A stretch of DNA of 64,000 nt from positions 22,190,501-22,254,500 of the forward strand of contig CM057469.1 of assembly GCA_030035585.1 (NCBI GenBank), given 5' to 3'. Positions 50,325-62,394 of the stretch are shown one piece after another. Position 1 is the stretch's first letter; every line of letters begins with the position of its first letter. Under the pieces are notes generated by a model that made no database searches, was not told the origin of the DNA, and was given only the letters and a program-made list of their open reading frames with translations. The position numbers were made by a program, and so were the translations under genes. This DNA comes from Dugong dugon (Eukaryota; Chordata; Mammalia; Sirenia; Dugongidae).

Positions 50325-50520
50325 GAGCAATGCTGACCAGCTAAACTTTCTGAAATGGAAATGTTCTATAATATGTTCTGTCCAGTATGATAGCCACTAG
50401 CTGCATGTGGATATTGAACCCTGGAAACGTGGCTGATGCAGTGGAGGAACTGAATCTTTTATCAAATTCAATGTAAATGACACATGTGTCTAGTGGCTGC
50501 TGTGCTGGACTGCACAACTT
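50325..50520. mobile_element. hAT-type MER element
   Basis: AAACTTTCTGAAATGGAAAT, GTCCAGTATGATAGCCACTA, GAACTGAATCTTTTATCAAA, GTCTAGTGGCTGCTGTGCTG. Inverted terminal similarity is of the CTGTCCAATA type. Confidence 0.65.
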
Positions 50521-50654
50521 TACAGGGCCCTTCTCTAATTCTTTCCAGTGGGCCAAGGGGCCATGTCCAACAGTAGTCTATGCCTGTGCTTTTAAAGCCT
50601 AGGTTTGTGGGATCCCAGAATGCTCAGAGCTTACCTCCAGAGCTTGTGAAGCCT

Positions 50655-51208
50655 CTCACCCAGTTGTTTTCATTTCCTAGTGCTGCCATAACAAAAAAAT
50701 GCCACAAGTGGGTGTCTTTAAAGAACAGAAATTTATTTCTCATAGTTCTGGAAGCTCAGCCATGTCAATTCCTCTTGTGGGCCTCTCTCCTAGTTTCTGG
50801 TGTCTGCTGGTGATCCTTGGCATTCCTTTTCTTATAAATGGGTCCTTACATGGTGTTTTGTCCCTGTGCGTGTCTCTGTGTCTGTTCTGCTCTTTTTATA
50901 AAACACTGCTCAGAAGGAATTAGGTGGTGGCGTAGTCGTTAAGAGCTATGGCTGCTAACCAAAAGGCTGGCAGTTCGAATCCACCAGGCGCTCCTTGGAA
51001 ACCCTATGGGGGACAGTTCTACCCTGTCCTATAGGGTCGCTGTGAGTCAGAATCGACTTGACGGCAACGGGTTTTCCATCCAACACTGGCATGACCTAAC
51101 TAACTTGATAAAAGAAAATCTCTATTTCTAAACAGGGTCATATTTACAGGTCCAAGGGTTAGGACTTTCACATTTCTTTTTGGAGGACACAATTCAACCA
51201 TACCACCA
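50655..51208 (-). mobile_element. MaLR (MLT/MST) LTR split by an AfroSINE
   Basis: TTTCCTAGTGCTGCCATAAC, GAACAGAAATTTATTTCTCA, GTGCGTGTCTCTGTGTCTGT; after the SINE it resumes with AACAGGGTCATATTTACAGG and ends TTTTTGGAGGACACAATTCA. Confidence 0.85.
50917..51075 (+). mobile_element. AfroSINE (short type)
   Basis: TTAGGTGGTGGCGTAGTCGT, CAGTTCGAATCCACCAGGCG, TAGGGTCGCTGTGAGTCAGA, GACTTGACGGCAACGGGTTT; little diverged. Confidence 0.97.
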
Positions 51209-51964
51209 GATCTATCTTCATGAGGGTGGACCATTCCACTGGTGTGGCCACCCCTAAGCTTGAAGGGTGCCAAGAGATACCTTTTGGTGGAGGTGGGGGA
51301 GTGACAGAGCTTAGACATGTGGTCTGAGGTTCCCACATGTGTGCACACGTGGCGCCATGTTGTGGGATGGAGCTACTAGTGGGAAAAGAAAGGAGGTAGG
51401 CTAGGGCCAGCTCTGCCCTTATCTCCATGTTTTGGTGTGAAGCTACAAGGAGTCCAAGAAATTTAAATTATCACCTGGCCATCCAGGGTAGTGTTAAGAT
51501 ATGTTTGTCAAAATTGGAGGAAAGAACATATTTTATTTAACAATTAGTTTGATTTATAACTTTAAATATGTAGATGTGCAGTATATGAGCCTCCATTTGT
51601 ACTCTTGCCCACTTTTAAGGGATAGGACTGCAAATTTGACCTGTTGGTCAAACTAGTTGGCCATAAAGACTTTGACTTCACATTTTTCAGATGGACACTT
51701 CCAACCACAGTGGCAAATTTTTAAGTTTCTTTGATCTTCTGATTAAACACACTAAAGTTAACCCGCTTTCTCTTATACTTGTGTTTTTTGAGAACAATGC
51801 CAAATGTCTTTTTCCTCTTCCTGGTGCTATCCCAAAGGTACAAAGTTGGACTCCTTCTGTCATATGTGATCAGAGAAGGTCTGTCCATATTTCCATTGTT
51901 TTCCAGCAAAGATCAGTCTTTGCTCATCAGGAAGAATTTCTTCCGTCTCTATTTTGACATTTTC
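51209..51964. other. Unassigned WDR64 intron
   Basis: Nothing recognised beyond possible LTR continuation to about 51450. Confidence 0.4.
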
Positions 51965-52133
51965 TATGCTGTCCAATAGAGATATAATGCAAGCCACATA
52001 CTCGCTTTAAATTTTCTAATAGCCATATTAAAGAAGTCAAAAGAAACAGGCGACATTAATTTTAATAATACATTTTATTTAACCCATATATCCAAAATAT
52101 TATCATTTCAACATGTAATCAATATAAACAGTT
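51965..52133. mobile_element. hAT-type MER element
   Basis: CTGTCCAATAGAGATATAAT, TTAAATTTTCTAATAGCCAT, TATTATCATTTCAACATGTA. Interrupted by the adjacent AfroSINE. Confidence 0.75.
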
Positions 52134-52314
52134 ATTGTTGTTGTAGTTAGTTGTTGTAGTAGACCCCAGGTGTGCAGGGTAGAACTGTGCTCCATAGGGC
52201 TTTCAAGGCTGCGACCTTTTGGAAACAGATTGCCAGGCCTGTCTTCCAAGGTGCCTCTGGGTGGGTTCGAACTGTCAACCTTTCAGCTAGTAGTCAAGCA
52301 CTTAACCATTTGCA
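52134..52314 (-). mobile_element. AfroSINE
   Basis: AGGGTAGAACTGTGCTCCAT, AAGGTGCCTCTGGGTGGGTT, GTCAAGCACTTAACCATTTG. Confidence 0.92.
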
Positions 52315-54159
52315 TGTGCAGGTCTACAGTGTCTAAGGGTTGAACCTCAAGGATGATGGTCTTTCCTATGAAAGTCTTTATGAAATTTTTTAATGTTACA
52401 CCTTAACTAATGATAGATCCAAAATTTCTCAATCACTTTTCAAACGGCTTTTTAATACTGCTTTTACCGGAACCACCCAGCAAAAGGGCATACCCAAATA
52501 CTGGCCCAACCCTTATTTAGTGTACTAGGTCACCCATCCTCAATAACATCCTTTCCAGAGTTACTCTGAAGTGCTGTCTTCTGTATTCTGAGTAGAACTG
52601 CACTCAAATTTAACTACACAAACAATAGCTCATAATAATAATTCCAGAAAAACAGAATACCACTGTGTAAAACTCAGTTAACCAGCTGAAAATTTCTCAA
52701 AAACCTGCAACTAAAACTCCAAAAAACCTTGAAAAATTGACCATGAATTTCAAATATTTACGGTGTAAGCTCTGGTAAAACATTTGTATGGAAGGAAATG
52801 GCTCATCTAAGAAGAAGAAAAAAAAAAAAGCACTAACTTGGTAACCCGAATGTATTATCTTTGATTCATGAACTTTATGGTGACTTGTATTCCAGTAACC
52901 CCTTCTCACTTCTATCTTTGCCTAGATTATACATTTGACATAGTTTGTGCCTTCATGTTTTCATTTTTGATGTAAGTGAAAATAAGATTTTCTTGCAAAA
53001 ATTAACATGCTTTAGAAATATGCTCCACAGTAGGAACTTCATACTGATCTGTAGGTATCCAGGGCTTTATTAGTACTCACCAGAAGTTTGTGAGAACGGT
53101 TGTCAAATTTCTACAATGTGAAATACTTATAAGAATTATTGAAAAGATATAGGATGTATTGGAGTCCAATCACTTTTGTGTTGAGTTATTTATTAGTTAT
53201 AGTTTCATTAATGCCTCATCCTGCATCCTTAACTGGCTTAACTGTGAAGTATTCCAAATCAGTCAGTATTGCAAAAGGGATAGCTAAGTCATCTATGCCA
53301 TGGCCTGCTTTGTCTTTGGTTTCCAAGGTCACACCATATACCTAGTATAACCTTCCCCTCTATCCCTGTTAGTTTTAGTTCTGCCATTTAAAACCATTCT
53401 TGATATTCCATCAGTTCCATGGATTTTTTTCCCAGAATAATCTGAGAATTGATTGCTTTTTTGTATTTTACTCAGCCTAAACATGGTATAGTACGTGTAT
53501 ATACATATGTGTGTGTGTGTGTGTGTGTATAACCACTGACAGATACACACATGGGTAACTTTATTTTCTACCTGCCCCATGTCTCTTCTGGTGCCTGTAT
53601 TCCATTTTTCCTTTGGGGAATGCTCCATCCCTTGCTCAGGGACCATGGGGCCCTCATCACTGTGGATCACATGATCCAGGCAGGGGTAACCACAGTGTCC
53701 CATTCCCCAAGCACAGTGATTATCTCAGTTTGGGCATGTAGCTTAAGCACAGCAAGTCAGAGTCTTCCTTTGGATTAATATGTGGACAATACTTAGGATA
53801 AATCCATTTATTAAACCAGGATAATAGGAAGTTGGATTGTCTTCATACATATTTCCCATCAGGTAGAGAGGGCTGTTTGAAGTAGGAGAGAAAGAAGCTA
53901 ACATACAAGGAAGTAAGCAGAATTGATGGATAAAGGGAGAGACAGTAAGAGAGAGAGAGAGCCCTATTGTTTGATGACTGTCTGGACCACTCAGGCTTGT
54001 CCTAAGCCAGTTCTACCTTCCTAGTTATATGAACCAGAAATTTCTTTTTTCTTAAGCTTGTTTGAGTTGGGTTGCTATCTCCTGTGTCCCAAAGAATCAT
54101 GACTAATGCATAGAAAAACTTTCTTGTATCTGGATTACAGCGGTCATAAAGAGGACAAT
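52315..54159. other. Mostly unassigned WDR64 intron
   Basis: A (TG)n run at 53507-53529 and a (GA)n run at 53945-53965. No exon or transposon recognised. Confidence 0.45.
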
Positions 54160-54490
54160 ATAACACAATAATTTAGAGCTTGAACTTGGAAACAGATAAT
54201 CTGGGCTCAAATTCTGACTCCACCTCTAACCTTGTTTAGCCTCAGTTTCTTCACCTATAATATCTAGCCACAACAATGGACTCAACACCAATGATCATGA
54301 AGATAGCACAAGACCAAGTAACGTTTTGTTCTGTTATACATAAAGTCATGATGCGTCAGAGCTGACTAGATGGCAACTAACAACAACAACAACAAATTCA
54401 TAGGAATGTTAAGAAGATTAAATGAGTTAATACTTAGCACAGTATCTGACACCTAGTACAGTGTTCAAGAAGTATTTACTACTATTGTCA
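54160..54490 (+). mobile_element. MIR SINE split by an RTE 3' end
   Basis: TCTGGGCTCAAATTCTGACT, AGCCTCAGTTTCTTCACCTA, then RTE at 54271-54392, then AATGTTAAGAAGATTAAATG, AGTATCTGACACCTAGTACA. Confidence 0.88.
54271..54392 (+). mobile_element. RTE LINE 3' tip nested in MIR
   Basis: CAACAATGGACTCAACACCA, GTTTTGTTCTGTTATACATA, GCTGACTAGATGGCAACTAA, CAACAACAACAACAAA tail. Only the last ~120 bp inserted. Confidence 0.9.
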
Positions 54491-56015
54491 GGACACGGTT
54501 ATACAGCAGTTATGCAGGTGAGAGAAAATACTACCCTAGCTCTTGCTTTGACTTTGGAAATTCTGCTCATCCACTTGTGAATCATAGCAATCTGCCACAT
54601 CTCAATCACTCCTTCTCATTTTATCTCCACTATTTCATCTAGTATCTTCTTTCTTTTTCTTATTAGCCGAAGAAATGTGTTTCTGGTTGCAGTAGGAAGA
54701 AAAGAGGATGTGAACTCAAAATGAGGAAGAGTCTTAACATCACATTTTCTCCATTGAAAGCCTTAGTCAGACTTAAGATAAGGCACAATTTCAGAGACAT
54801 GAGAATGTGAAATAAGTAATAAAATGAAAAGAGGCCATTTCATTAAGAAATGAAAAGAAAAGGCAAAAAGGTTATTTTCCCTATACTTTAATTTCAAATC
54901 TTATTTTCTATGAATTTTTACAGTAAGTGGGCATATTCGAGTTACATCACCTGGGAAAGCTAAGATATTGCCAACATGCAAGATTAGGAGTCAAGGCTAT
55001 AGTCTCTCCCTCTTAACTTTTTTCAAGAATCCTTCCTTTGGAACAGAGTTCCTTCCTGGGGGAGTCATATGCTTTAATGAAAGCCTGATGAATCATTCTT
55101 GCCTTGTGTAGCAAAAAATATGTTAGCTTCAGTGATTCAGCCATCAAAACAGTGAAGAACAGAGATATAGTTTAATTACTTATTTGAAAATTTTCAAGAG
55201 TCTAATGTTTAACATACAAAATTTGTCCAGATGCAATAGAGCATTTTAGCTTCAGGAAAGTTGGAATTGCCTATCTAGGTCTTTCTCATTGGTAATGAGG
55301 AGGTTATTCTAAGGAAAGATGATCAACACCAAAGACAGAAATGGTTCTAAAATGCAGTAGGATTTGGTTATTTAGACAGAAAACAGAGAACAATTTGGAA
55401 GAGATTAGTGAGAGAGAGAAAAAGAGAGAGAGAGAGAGGTGGAGAAGGAGGGAAGAAGACAATGACGACCAGTTAAAGAGAGAAGAGAGGAAAGTGAGAG
55501 AGAGAGAGAGGATGGTTGGGGGAAAGAGATCAATTCCCAATACTTGGAAGGGGATGGAAGTCTCCATTTTCCCCAAGTAGTAGGAACCAATGACTCCCTC
55601 CAGGTTGATAGAAGATGTCAACAGGGGAATGTCAATGGTAGAACTAGGGAGACATTGCTCTAGGCAATAGGACCCTCAACATTATTAAAGTTTTGTTCCT
55701 GTAGCCAAACTTGGCATGGAAGCAGTCAGGCTTCCCTCTTATCTGCAGGAGACCATATGGGTTTGGAAAACGAGGCTATCAGTGGCAACCACAAAGACTG
55801 AACTCTGAGGACAAGAAGGCCCTTCCTTTTTGTCTATGAACTATGTAATGCTATCTGGTCCTTGTGCAACTCTGGAGAATGAAATGGCCCGCTTTTCCCT
55901 GCCTCTCACCTTGACACTGGCAATGACGACTAAGATGGATTTCCTGCAGGTATGGTGGTGAGATGCATGCTCAGAGTCAATTTAATTAGATTTATGTAAA
56001 ATAAATAAATGTGAT
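54491..56015. other. Unassigned WDR64 intron with GA repeats
   Basis: A purine tract at 55405-55512 (GAGAGAGAAAAAGAGAGAGA and similar). The rest is unassigned. Confidence 0.45.
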
Positions 56016-56519
56016 TGATTGCAAGCACAGTCAGCAGCTGCTTAACCACTATGAAGCAAGACTTGCTCCTCCTGCCCATTATCATCGAGATACTTGAGCA
56101 CTGCCTGTAACTCAACTTCTGCCTTAAATCAGTGAAAACCAGTCAAAATCAGTTTACCAGCCTCAAAAAGTACCCTAAAGTAACCTAAGCCTCATTAAGA
56201 CCTAATTGAATATTAAAATCTCTACCCAGGTTGGGACTTATCCATCATTTTCTGTACATACTAAGGGGAAAAAAATGCAATTTGTCTTACTGCACCTGCA
56301 CACCATGATAACCTATGTAGTCCATGATGTTTGTATGTACTTCCTAGTGAAGGACAGTATAAAAGATTCTGCCTCCCTTTGTTTGAGGAGCTTGATTTGA
56401 GGTATACACCTCCTTGCTCCTTGCCTGCATGCTTGCAATAAACGCTCTTCCTCCCTCCTCACTTCAGTGTGTCTTTATTGATGAGAAGCCACACTGGGCA
56501 GGACCTGTTTTGGGTAACA
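56016..56519 (+). repeat. ERV 5' LTR
   Basis: 504 bp. Contains CAGTATAAAAGATTCTG (TATA region, about 56357-56374), AATAAA polyadenylation signal at 56437-56442, and ends TTTTGGGTAACA. It pairs with 57990-58474 with several indels and substitutions. Confidence 0.88.
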
Positions 56520-57000
56520 AATTCTGGCGACCCCCAGATGAAACCAGAACTACCAGCTCCTGAGATTACTTCCAGCCAACAAGTACTGACCACTTTTAAC
56601 CAGTGCACACTAGTAACCTTTCTCTGAGGGAAACTCATTTTGGCCCTTGAGGCCGGAGCCAACCTCTGACCCCATGGTGGTGGACTATGTGAGGAAGAGA
56701 GAGAATAGCATCAGATGCCCCGGGAAGAGGGAAAAGACTCCCTTGGTGAGTACAGAAATAAGTCCTATTGTTCAGAAAATGGATAGACTGTAGATCTGGT
56801 AGTAGTTAGCCAGTGAATTTAGGGTCAAACACTTTTATTTTGAATAGGCATCTGTGTCTCCAGGTTTGGTACAGAAGTAAGTCTTATTTATAGAAAGTAG
56901 ACAGACTGTGGATTCCAGTAATGCTTAGCCAGTGAAAGTAAAACACTTTCACTTTAAATAGGCAACTGTAGTTTCAGGTTTTGGTACCACGGGAAACAAT

Positions 57001-57306
57001 TTGGGCATTCCAGAATGTAGTCCTCTAAGGTGTATTTTAAAGAATTGGTCTTATTTTGGATATGACTCAGTGAAAAAATCTGAAATGAAATTTTATTGTA
57101 ACACTGCCTGGCCCCAATACAAGCTCAGGGATGGTGAACACTGGCTTGAGAACGGATCCTTAAATTATAACACCATACTGCAGTTAGATTTGTTCTGTAC
57201 TAGAGAAGGAAAGTGGGATGAGAAAATGTATCCTGACACTTTTATGTTGTTGTGGCAAAATAAGAGTTTGCAGAAACAATGTAAAATCATAGTTCAAACA
57301 GGTTAA
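57001..57306 (+). pseudogene. ERV gag matrix (MA) remnant
   Basis: A 101-codon open frame resembling the N-terminal matrix domain of gammaretrovirus-like ERV gag: an MG-type start region, then LRCILKNWSYFGYDSVKK and FYCNTAWPQYKL.DGEHW, typical of class I elements. The codon in the start position is TTG rather than ATG. The frame ends in a stop at 57304, where gag would normally continue. Matrix targets gag to the membrane in an active virus; this copy is dead. Confidence 0.8.
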
Positions 57307-57316
57307 AACCTCTGTT

Positions 57317-57862
57317 TTGTTTAGTCCTCCAAAAGAGGACTCAGTTTTAACCAGAGGTCATAGACCTCCCCTTTATCCTCCATCAGCCCCGAGGCCTCTG
57401 CTGAGACGTCTTCTCCAGTGCACACTCGAAGTGGCACCCAATTCAGTCCAGGGGTCCCAGGACCTTCAAGGGGCTATACCTATTGAGGCAACTCCTAGTC
57501 AGGTGGTGGTGAGGATGGAGCAGTGGGAGCCCTGGCCATGGTCTGGGGATATAGTCCATTCACTTCTGACTTATTCAATTGAAAAAACAACCTACCAGCA
57601 TACTGAGAGGATCCTAACTGAATGCATGATCTTTTTGCTTCTATTTTTAAAACCCACACCCAAATTGTCGATACATCAGAAAGCTATTTGCCTTCATGTT
57701 CCTAACCAAGACAGGCCAAATATCTTTGACTGGCTCACCTCCTGGTTACCTAACTATAATTGGCTAAAGCATTTGTTTACTATTTTCATTTTCTTTAATT
57801 GTAACAGGAATTTTTGTCTGCTGTTCTGTATAATACTTTTTGTCTATCTCACTGCAAGCTAA
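57317..57862 (+). pseudogene. ERV gag-to-env deletion composite
   Basis: A 181-codon open frame without an ATG start. Its first part is Pro-rich (RPPLYPPSAPRPLL), like the gag segment after matrix. Its last ~50 residues (IFDWLTSWLPNYNWLKHL, then a hydrophobic run ending at the stop) match the membrane-proximal and transmembrane end of a class I env. The join lies between about 57480 and 57700 and cannot be placed by eye. This shows a large internal deletion removing gag CA/NC, pol and most of env. Confidence 0.75.
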
Positions 57863-57989
57863 AAAAAAAAAGCATAGAAGCTTAAGTTAAATACAGTCCC
57901 CTACACTGAGAAGCCACTGCCCAATTTTGAAGGTGCTCTCCACAACCAAGAGAATATAGCTTATCACTACATCCCCAAAGAGGAGGGAT

Positions 57990-58474
57990 TGATAGCAAGT
58001 GCAACTGCTCAGCCACTATCAAGCAAGACCTGCTCCTCCTGCCCATTATCATCAAGATCTTGAGCACTGCCTGTAACCCAGCTTCTGCCTTAAATCAGCC
58101 AAAACCAGTCAAAATCAGTTTACTAGCCCCAAAAGTGTCCTAAAGTAACCTAAGCCTCATTAAGACCTAATTGAATATTAAAATCTCCACCCAGGGTGGG
58201 ACTTATCTGCCATTTTCTGTACATACTAAGGGGAAAAAATGCAATTTGTCTTACAGCGCCTGCTGATAACCTACGTAGTCCATGATATTCGTATAATATG
58301 TACTTCCTTGTGAAGTACAGCAGAAAAGGCTCTGCCTCCCTTTGTTGGGGGAGCTTCATTTGAGGTATACACCTCCTTGCTCCTTGCCTGCGTGCTTGCA
58401 ATAAATGCTCTTCCTCCCTCCTCACCTCAGTGTGTCTTTATTGATGAGAAGCCGCAGGACCTGCTTGGGTAACT
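57990..58474 (+). repeat. ERV 3' LTR
   Basis: 485 bp, starting TGATAGCAAGTGCAACTG. It carries AATAAA at 58400-58405 and ends CTTGGGTAACT. Preceded by the polypurine tract. Confidence 0.88.
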
Positions 58475-58928
58475 TGATGTTTCTGTCACAAAATACTCAT
58501 ACCACTACACATATCAAATTCCACATATACATATTTTTGATTCAAAACTCTATTGTTTCATTGATGTATTTATCTATTACCTTAACAGTTACACATTTAA
58601 AAACTTCTATAGTTCTAAATATGTTCTGATGGCTGATAATGTTACTTTTCTAAAAGGATTGTACAATCACCTTATTAATTCCCCAAATCTTGTCTTGTTG
58701 AAATTCCATTAAATTTATAAGTTAAGTTTGGGAGAACTGAGATCTTTAAAAATTGAGTATCAGTTATTTTCCAGATATCCTCTTACTCCTTCAGTAAAGT
58801 TTTATGCTCTTGTACATTCCTTAACAGATTTATCCCAAGATATTCTCTGCTATTTGTTGGTCTTGTGAATGGAATCTCCCCTCCCTGTCCCCCCCTACCC
58901 CCCCAACCCCCGTTTGTTTGTTTGTTTT
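58475..58928. other. Unassigned WDR64 intron
   Basis: A C-rich run at 58875-58910; nothing else recognised. Confidence 0.4.
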
Positions 58929-59130
58929 GAGGCCATGGTGGGGCAGTGGTTAAGTGCTTGGCTGTTAACCAAAAGGTCGGCAGTTCAAAACCACCAGTCA
59001 CTCCTCGGGAGAACAACGTGGCAGTCTACTTCTGTAAAGATTACAGCCTTAGAAACCCTATGGGTCAGTTCTACTCTATCCTGTAGGGTCTGTATGAGTT
59101 GGAATCCACTCGAAGGCAATGAGTTACTGC
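58929..59130 (+). mobile_element. AfroSINE, near-complete
   Basis: GAGGCCATGGTGGGGCAGTG, GAACAACGTGGCAGTCTACT, TTACAGCCTTAGAAACCCTA, GGAATCCACTCGAAGGCAAT. Confidence 0.96.
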
Positions 59131-59284
59131 TGATAAAGTCCCCTTTATCAAGTGAAGGGAATTTTCTATTATTCTTGTTTTGCTAAGTTTTTTTTTTTTC
59201 TTTCTCTTTTTAAGCAGGTATGAAGAATGAATATTAAATATTTTATTTTATTTCAATTTATTTGATTTTATTTTGATCATGAGT

Positions 59285-59490
59285 CAGCAATCTTTTTTCT
59301 AAAAGGGCCAGATAATAAATATTTTAGACTTGAGGGCTGTTTGGTATCCATTGCAACTACTCAACTCTGCCATTGCAGTGTAGAAGCAACTGTAGACAAC
59401 ATGCAAACAAATGAGTTTTGCTGTGTTCCAATAAACTTTACTTACACAAACAGGTTTGGCCCATGGGCCTTAGTTTGATGACCCCTGATT
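59285..59490 (+). mobile_element. MER5A hAT-Charlie MITE
   Basis: GAGTCAGCAATCTTTTTTCT, GGGCCAGATAATAAATATTT, CAACTACTCAACTCTGCCAT, TTCCAATAAACTTTACTTAC, GTTTGATGACCCCTGA. Confidence 0.92.
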
Positions 59491-59789
59491 AAGATTATCA
59501 TATGATTTGTTCTCCCCTAACTTGTTAGTGAAATATGTTACTGGATTTTCTAATATTGAACCATCTTTACTTTTCTGGGCTAAATTCTACTTGGAAATGA
59601 TTTTTTTAATGCACTGCCGAATTTAACTTGTTAAAATTTTTAGGAGTTTTACATATATATCCGTAAGTAAGATTGGCCAATAGTTCTCTGACATTTTATC
59701 TCTGTGCAGTTCAGTGTTATTTTAGTCTCAAAAAATGAGTTGAATAGCTTTTCATCTTTTCCTGAGTCCTGGAAAAATTCTTATCACGT
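59491..59789. other. Unassigned WDR64 intron
   Basis: Possibly L1 ORF2 complement (GATTGGCCAATAGTTCTCTG); not firm. Confidence 0.4.
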
Positions 59790-60200
59790 TATCTTAGTTA
59801 TCTAGTGCTGCTATAACAGAAATACCACAAGTGGGTGACTTTAATAAACAGAAATTTATTTTCTCACTGTTTTGGAGGCTAGAAGTCCAACTTCAGGGAG
59901 CCGGGTCTAGGGGAAGTCTTTCTCTATCAGCTCTAGGAGAAGGTCCTTATCTCTTTGAGCGTCTGCTCCTGGGCAATCTTCATGTGGCTTAGCATCTCTC
60001 TTCCCCTACCTCTGCTTCTTTTGCTTGCTTGCTTAATCTGCTCTTTTATATCTCAAAAGAGATTGACTTAAAACACACCCTACACTAACACTGCCTCATT
60101 AACATAACAAAGAAAACCCATGCCCAAATGGGATTACTACAGGTATAGGGGTTAGGATTTAAGATGGGTATTTTGGGGGGACACAATTCAATCCATGACA
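59790..60200 (-). mobile_element. Solo MaLR LTR
   Basis: Same family as the provirus at 30-32 kb: ATCTTAGTTATCTAGTGCTG, AAACAGAAATTTATTTTCTC, TATATCTCAAAAGAGATTGA, CAATTCAATCCATGACA. No internal sequence adjoins it. Confidence 0.92.
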
Positions 60201-60480
60201 CATGGGAATTATGTGTTCTTTAAAGTTTAGTAGAACATTTTTTGATGCAATCCCCCATTCCCCAAATTTCTGAGTGGGTGATTTTTTACTTGGTTGGTTT
60301 TGAGAAGTTTGGCTATCTTTTATAAGACGCTTCTAATTTTATTATATTTGAATTTATTCATATTTTCTTTTTAACCTAAAACATGGTCAATTTTGTGATG
60401 GCCCCATATATACTTGAGAGAAATACATTTTCCTTATGGCTTAGATTCAAAGTTCTGTTTATGTCTATCTACTAGCTTGT
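60201..60480. other. L1-like or unassigned intron
   Basis: T-rich; AACATGGTCAATTTTGTGAT and ACTTGAGAGAAATACATTTT resemble L1 ORF2 complement, continuing at 60400-60480. Confidence 0.45.
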
Positions 60481-60640
60481 TGGGGCCCTGGTGGTGTAAT
60501 GGTTAAAGAGCTCAGCTGCTAGCCAAAATGTCAGCAGTTTGAATCCACTAGCCACTCCTTGGAAACCCTATGGGGCAGTTCTACTCTGTCCTATAGGGTC
60601 ACTATGAGTCAGAACCTCCTCAATGGCAATGGGTAATGGA
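60481..60640 (+). mobile_element. AfroSINE (short type)
   Basis: GGGGCCCTGGTGGTGTAATG, TGAATCCACTAGCCACTCCT, GGGTCACTATGAGTCAGAAC, CAATGGCAATGGGTAATGG. Likely inserted in an L1. Confidence 0.95.
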
Positions 60641-61194
60641 TACTAGCTTGCTAATAGTCAAATCCTTTAAATCCTTACTTATTTTTTTGTCTACTCTATC
60701 TGCTGATTTTTTAAAGAGATCCACTTAGTTTTTTTTAAAATCATTTTAATTATTCTGTATGGGTTGTATAATTTTGAAATTTGTAAGCCACCTCAAATTC
60801 TTTTAGGTTAGGAAGAATCTGGTTTATAAACAAAGAAGTAAACCTATGGAGTGCTGTCTTCTGCAAATTTAAGCAAGGATCAGAGGCATTCTTCCCTTCC
60901 ATCCACAGTTCATAGGTCACTTAGTGACCAAGCATGCCCATGTGTATTCTTTCAAGAGCACCAGAACGCTACCTAAGGAGCCAATACTGTGCTAGTCAGA
61001 AATGTAAGAAGTGGTCAGCAGTAGCTTTTTCCTCCTCTTATATTAAAACTTTGTATACCATGAAAAAATACGTATGTTAACACTTAAATACATTCATTAG
61101 AACGTATTTAAGGTCATTTATTTTATTTGTTGTTAATGGTATGTATAATCCTTCAATTGGTCTAAAAGTATTCAAGAGTTACTCAATAATATGG
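60641..61194. other. Unassigned WDR64 intron
   Basis: Nothing recognised with certainty. Confidence 0.4.
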
Positions 61195-61375
61195 TCATTG
61201 AAAAAGAGGAAGACCTTCAATGAGATGGATTAACACAGTGGCTGCAACAATGTGCTCAAGCATAACAATGATTGTGAGGATGGTGCAGTACCGAGCAGTA
61301 TTTTGTTTTGTTGTACATAGGGTCACTATGAGTCAGAAGCAACTCAAAGGCACCTAATGGCAACAACAACACAAC
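61195..61375 (+). mobile_element. RTE LINE 3' end
   Basis: AAAAAGAGGAAGACCTTCAA, TTAACACAGTGGCTGCAACA, GTCACTATGAGTCAGAAGCA, tail CACCTAATGGCAACAACAAC. It lies about 195 bp from WDR64 exon A on its donor side. Confidence 0.92.
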
Positions 61376-61487
61376 ATAAATAATGTAGTTAAACATCTAC
61401 CTGCTTTTCCTACGTTCAGTCATTACTAGTGGCCATGGCTTACTGGGTGTAGGCATTCATACAAGCCACATACGTATTGTGGGTTTA

Positions 61488-62219
<732 letters not shown>

Positions 62220-62370
62220 TTCATTTATTTAACAAAAATGTATTGAGCATCTACTATGTGTTAGAACTAAGCTAGACACTGAACTTGGAATGAAAAACTA
62301 GATAGGCAAGCTCCCTGCCCTCAGGGAGCTTATATTCTGGTGAAAGAAACAGAAAATTAAGTAAATAAAC
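62220..62370. repeat. Ancient interspersed repeat, unnamed
   Basis: ATTGAGCATCTACTATGTGT, CTCAGGGAGCTTATATTCTG: a common mammalian pattern also seen at 24645-24745. Confidence 0.55.
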
Positions 62371-62394
62371 GAAGAAATTATTTACAGACTGCCG

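Larger units (their letters stand above)
56016..58474 (+). mobile_element. Class I endogenous retrovirus, internally deleted
   Basis: Direct LTRs at 56016-56519 and 57990-58474 flank about 1.47 kb. After the 5' LTR comes TGGCGACCCCCAGATGAAAC (56524), a primer-binding site of tRNA-Arg type (inference). A polypurine tract (AAAGAGGAGGGA) precedes the 3' LTR. The interior holds a gag matrix-like piece and a gag-to-env composite; most of gag, all of pol and most of env are absent. TGAT occurs on both outer flanks (56012-56015 and 58475-58478), a probable target duplication. It cannot produce virus. Confidence 0.9.

Noticed and set aside
55341-55580. Charged Glu/Arg open frame and its Ser/Leu antisense
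   Set aside because: Translation of a purine simple repeat; no splice or conservation signal.
57317-57862. Possible co-opted host env or syncytin-like gene
   Set aside because: It lacks an ATG, the surface subunit and most of the transmembrane subunit, and joins gag-like to env-like sequence; a deletion remnant fits better.
57870-57989. 3' LTR starting right after the A run at 57860-57870
   Set aside because: Sequence there does not match the region upstream of 56016; homology between LTRs starts at TGAT(A/T)GCAAG, after a polypurine tract.
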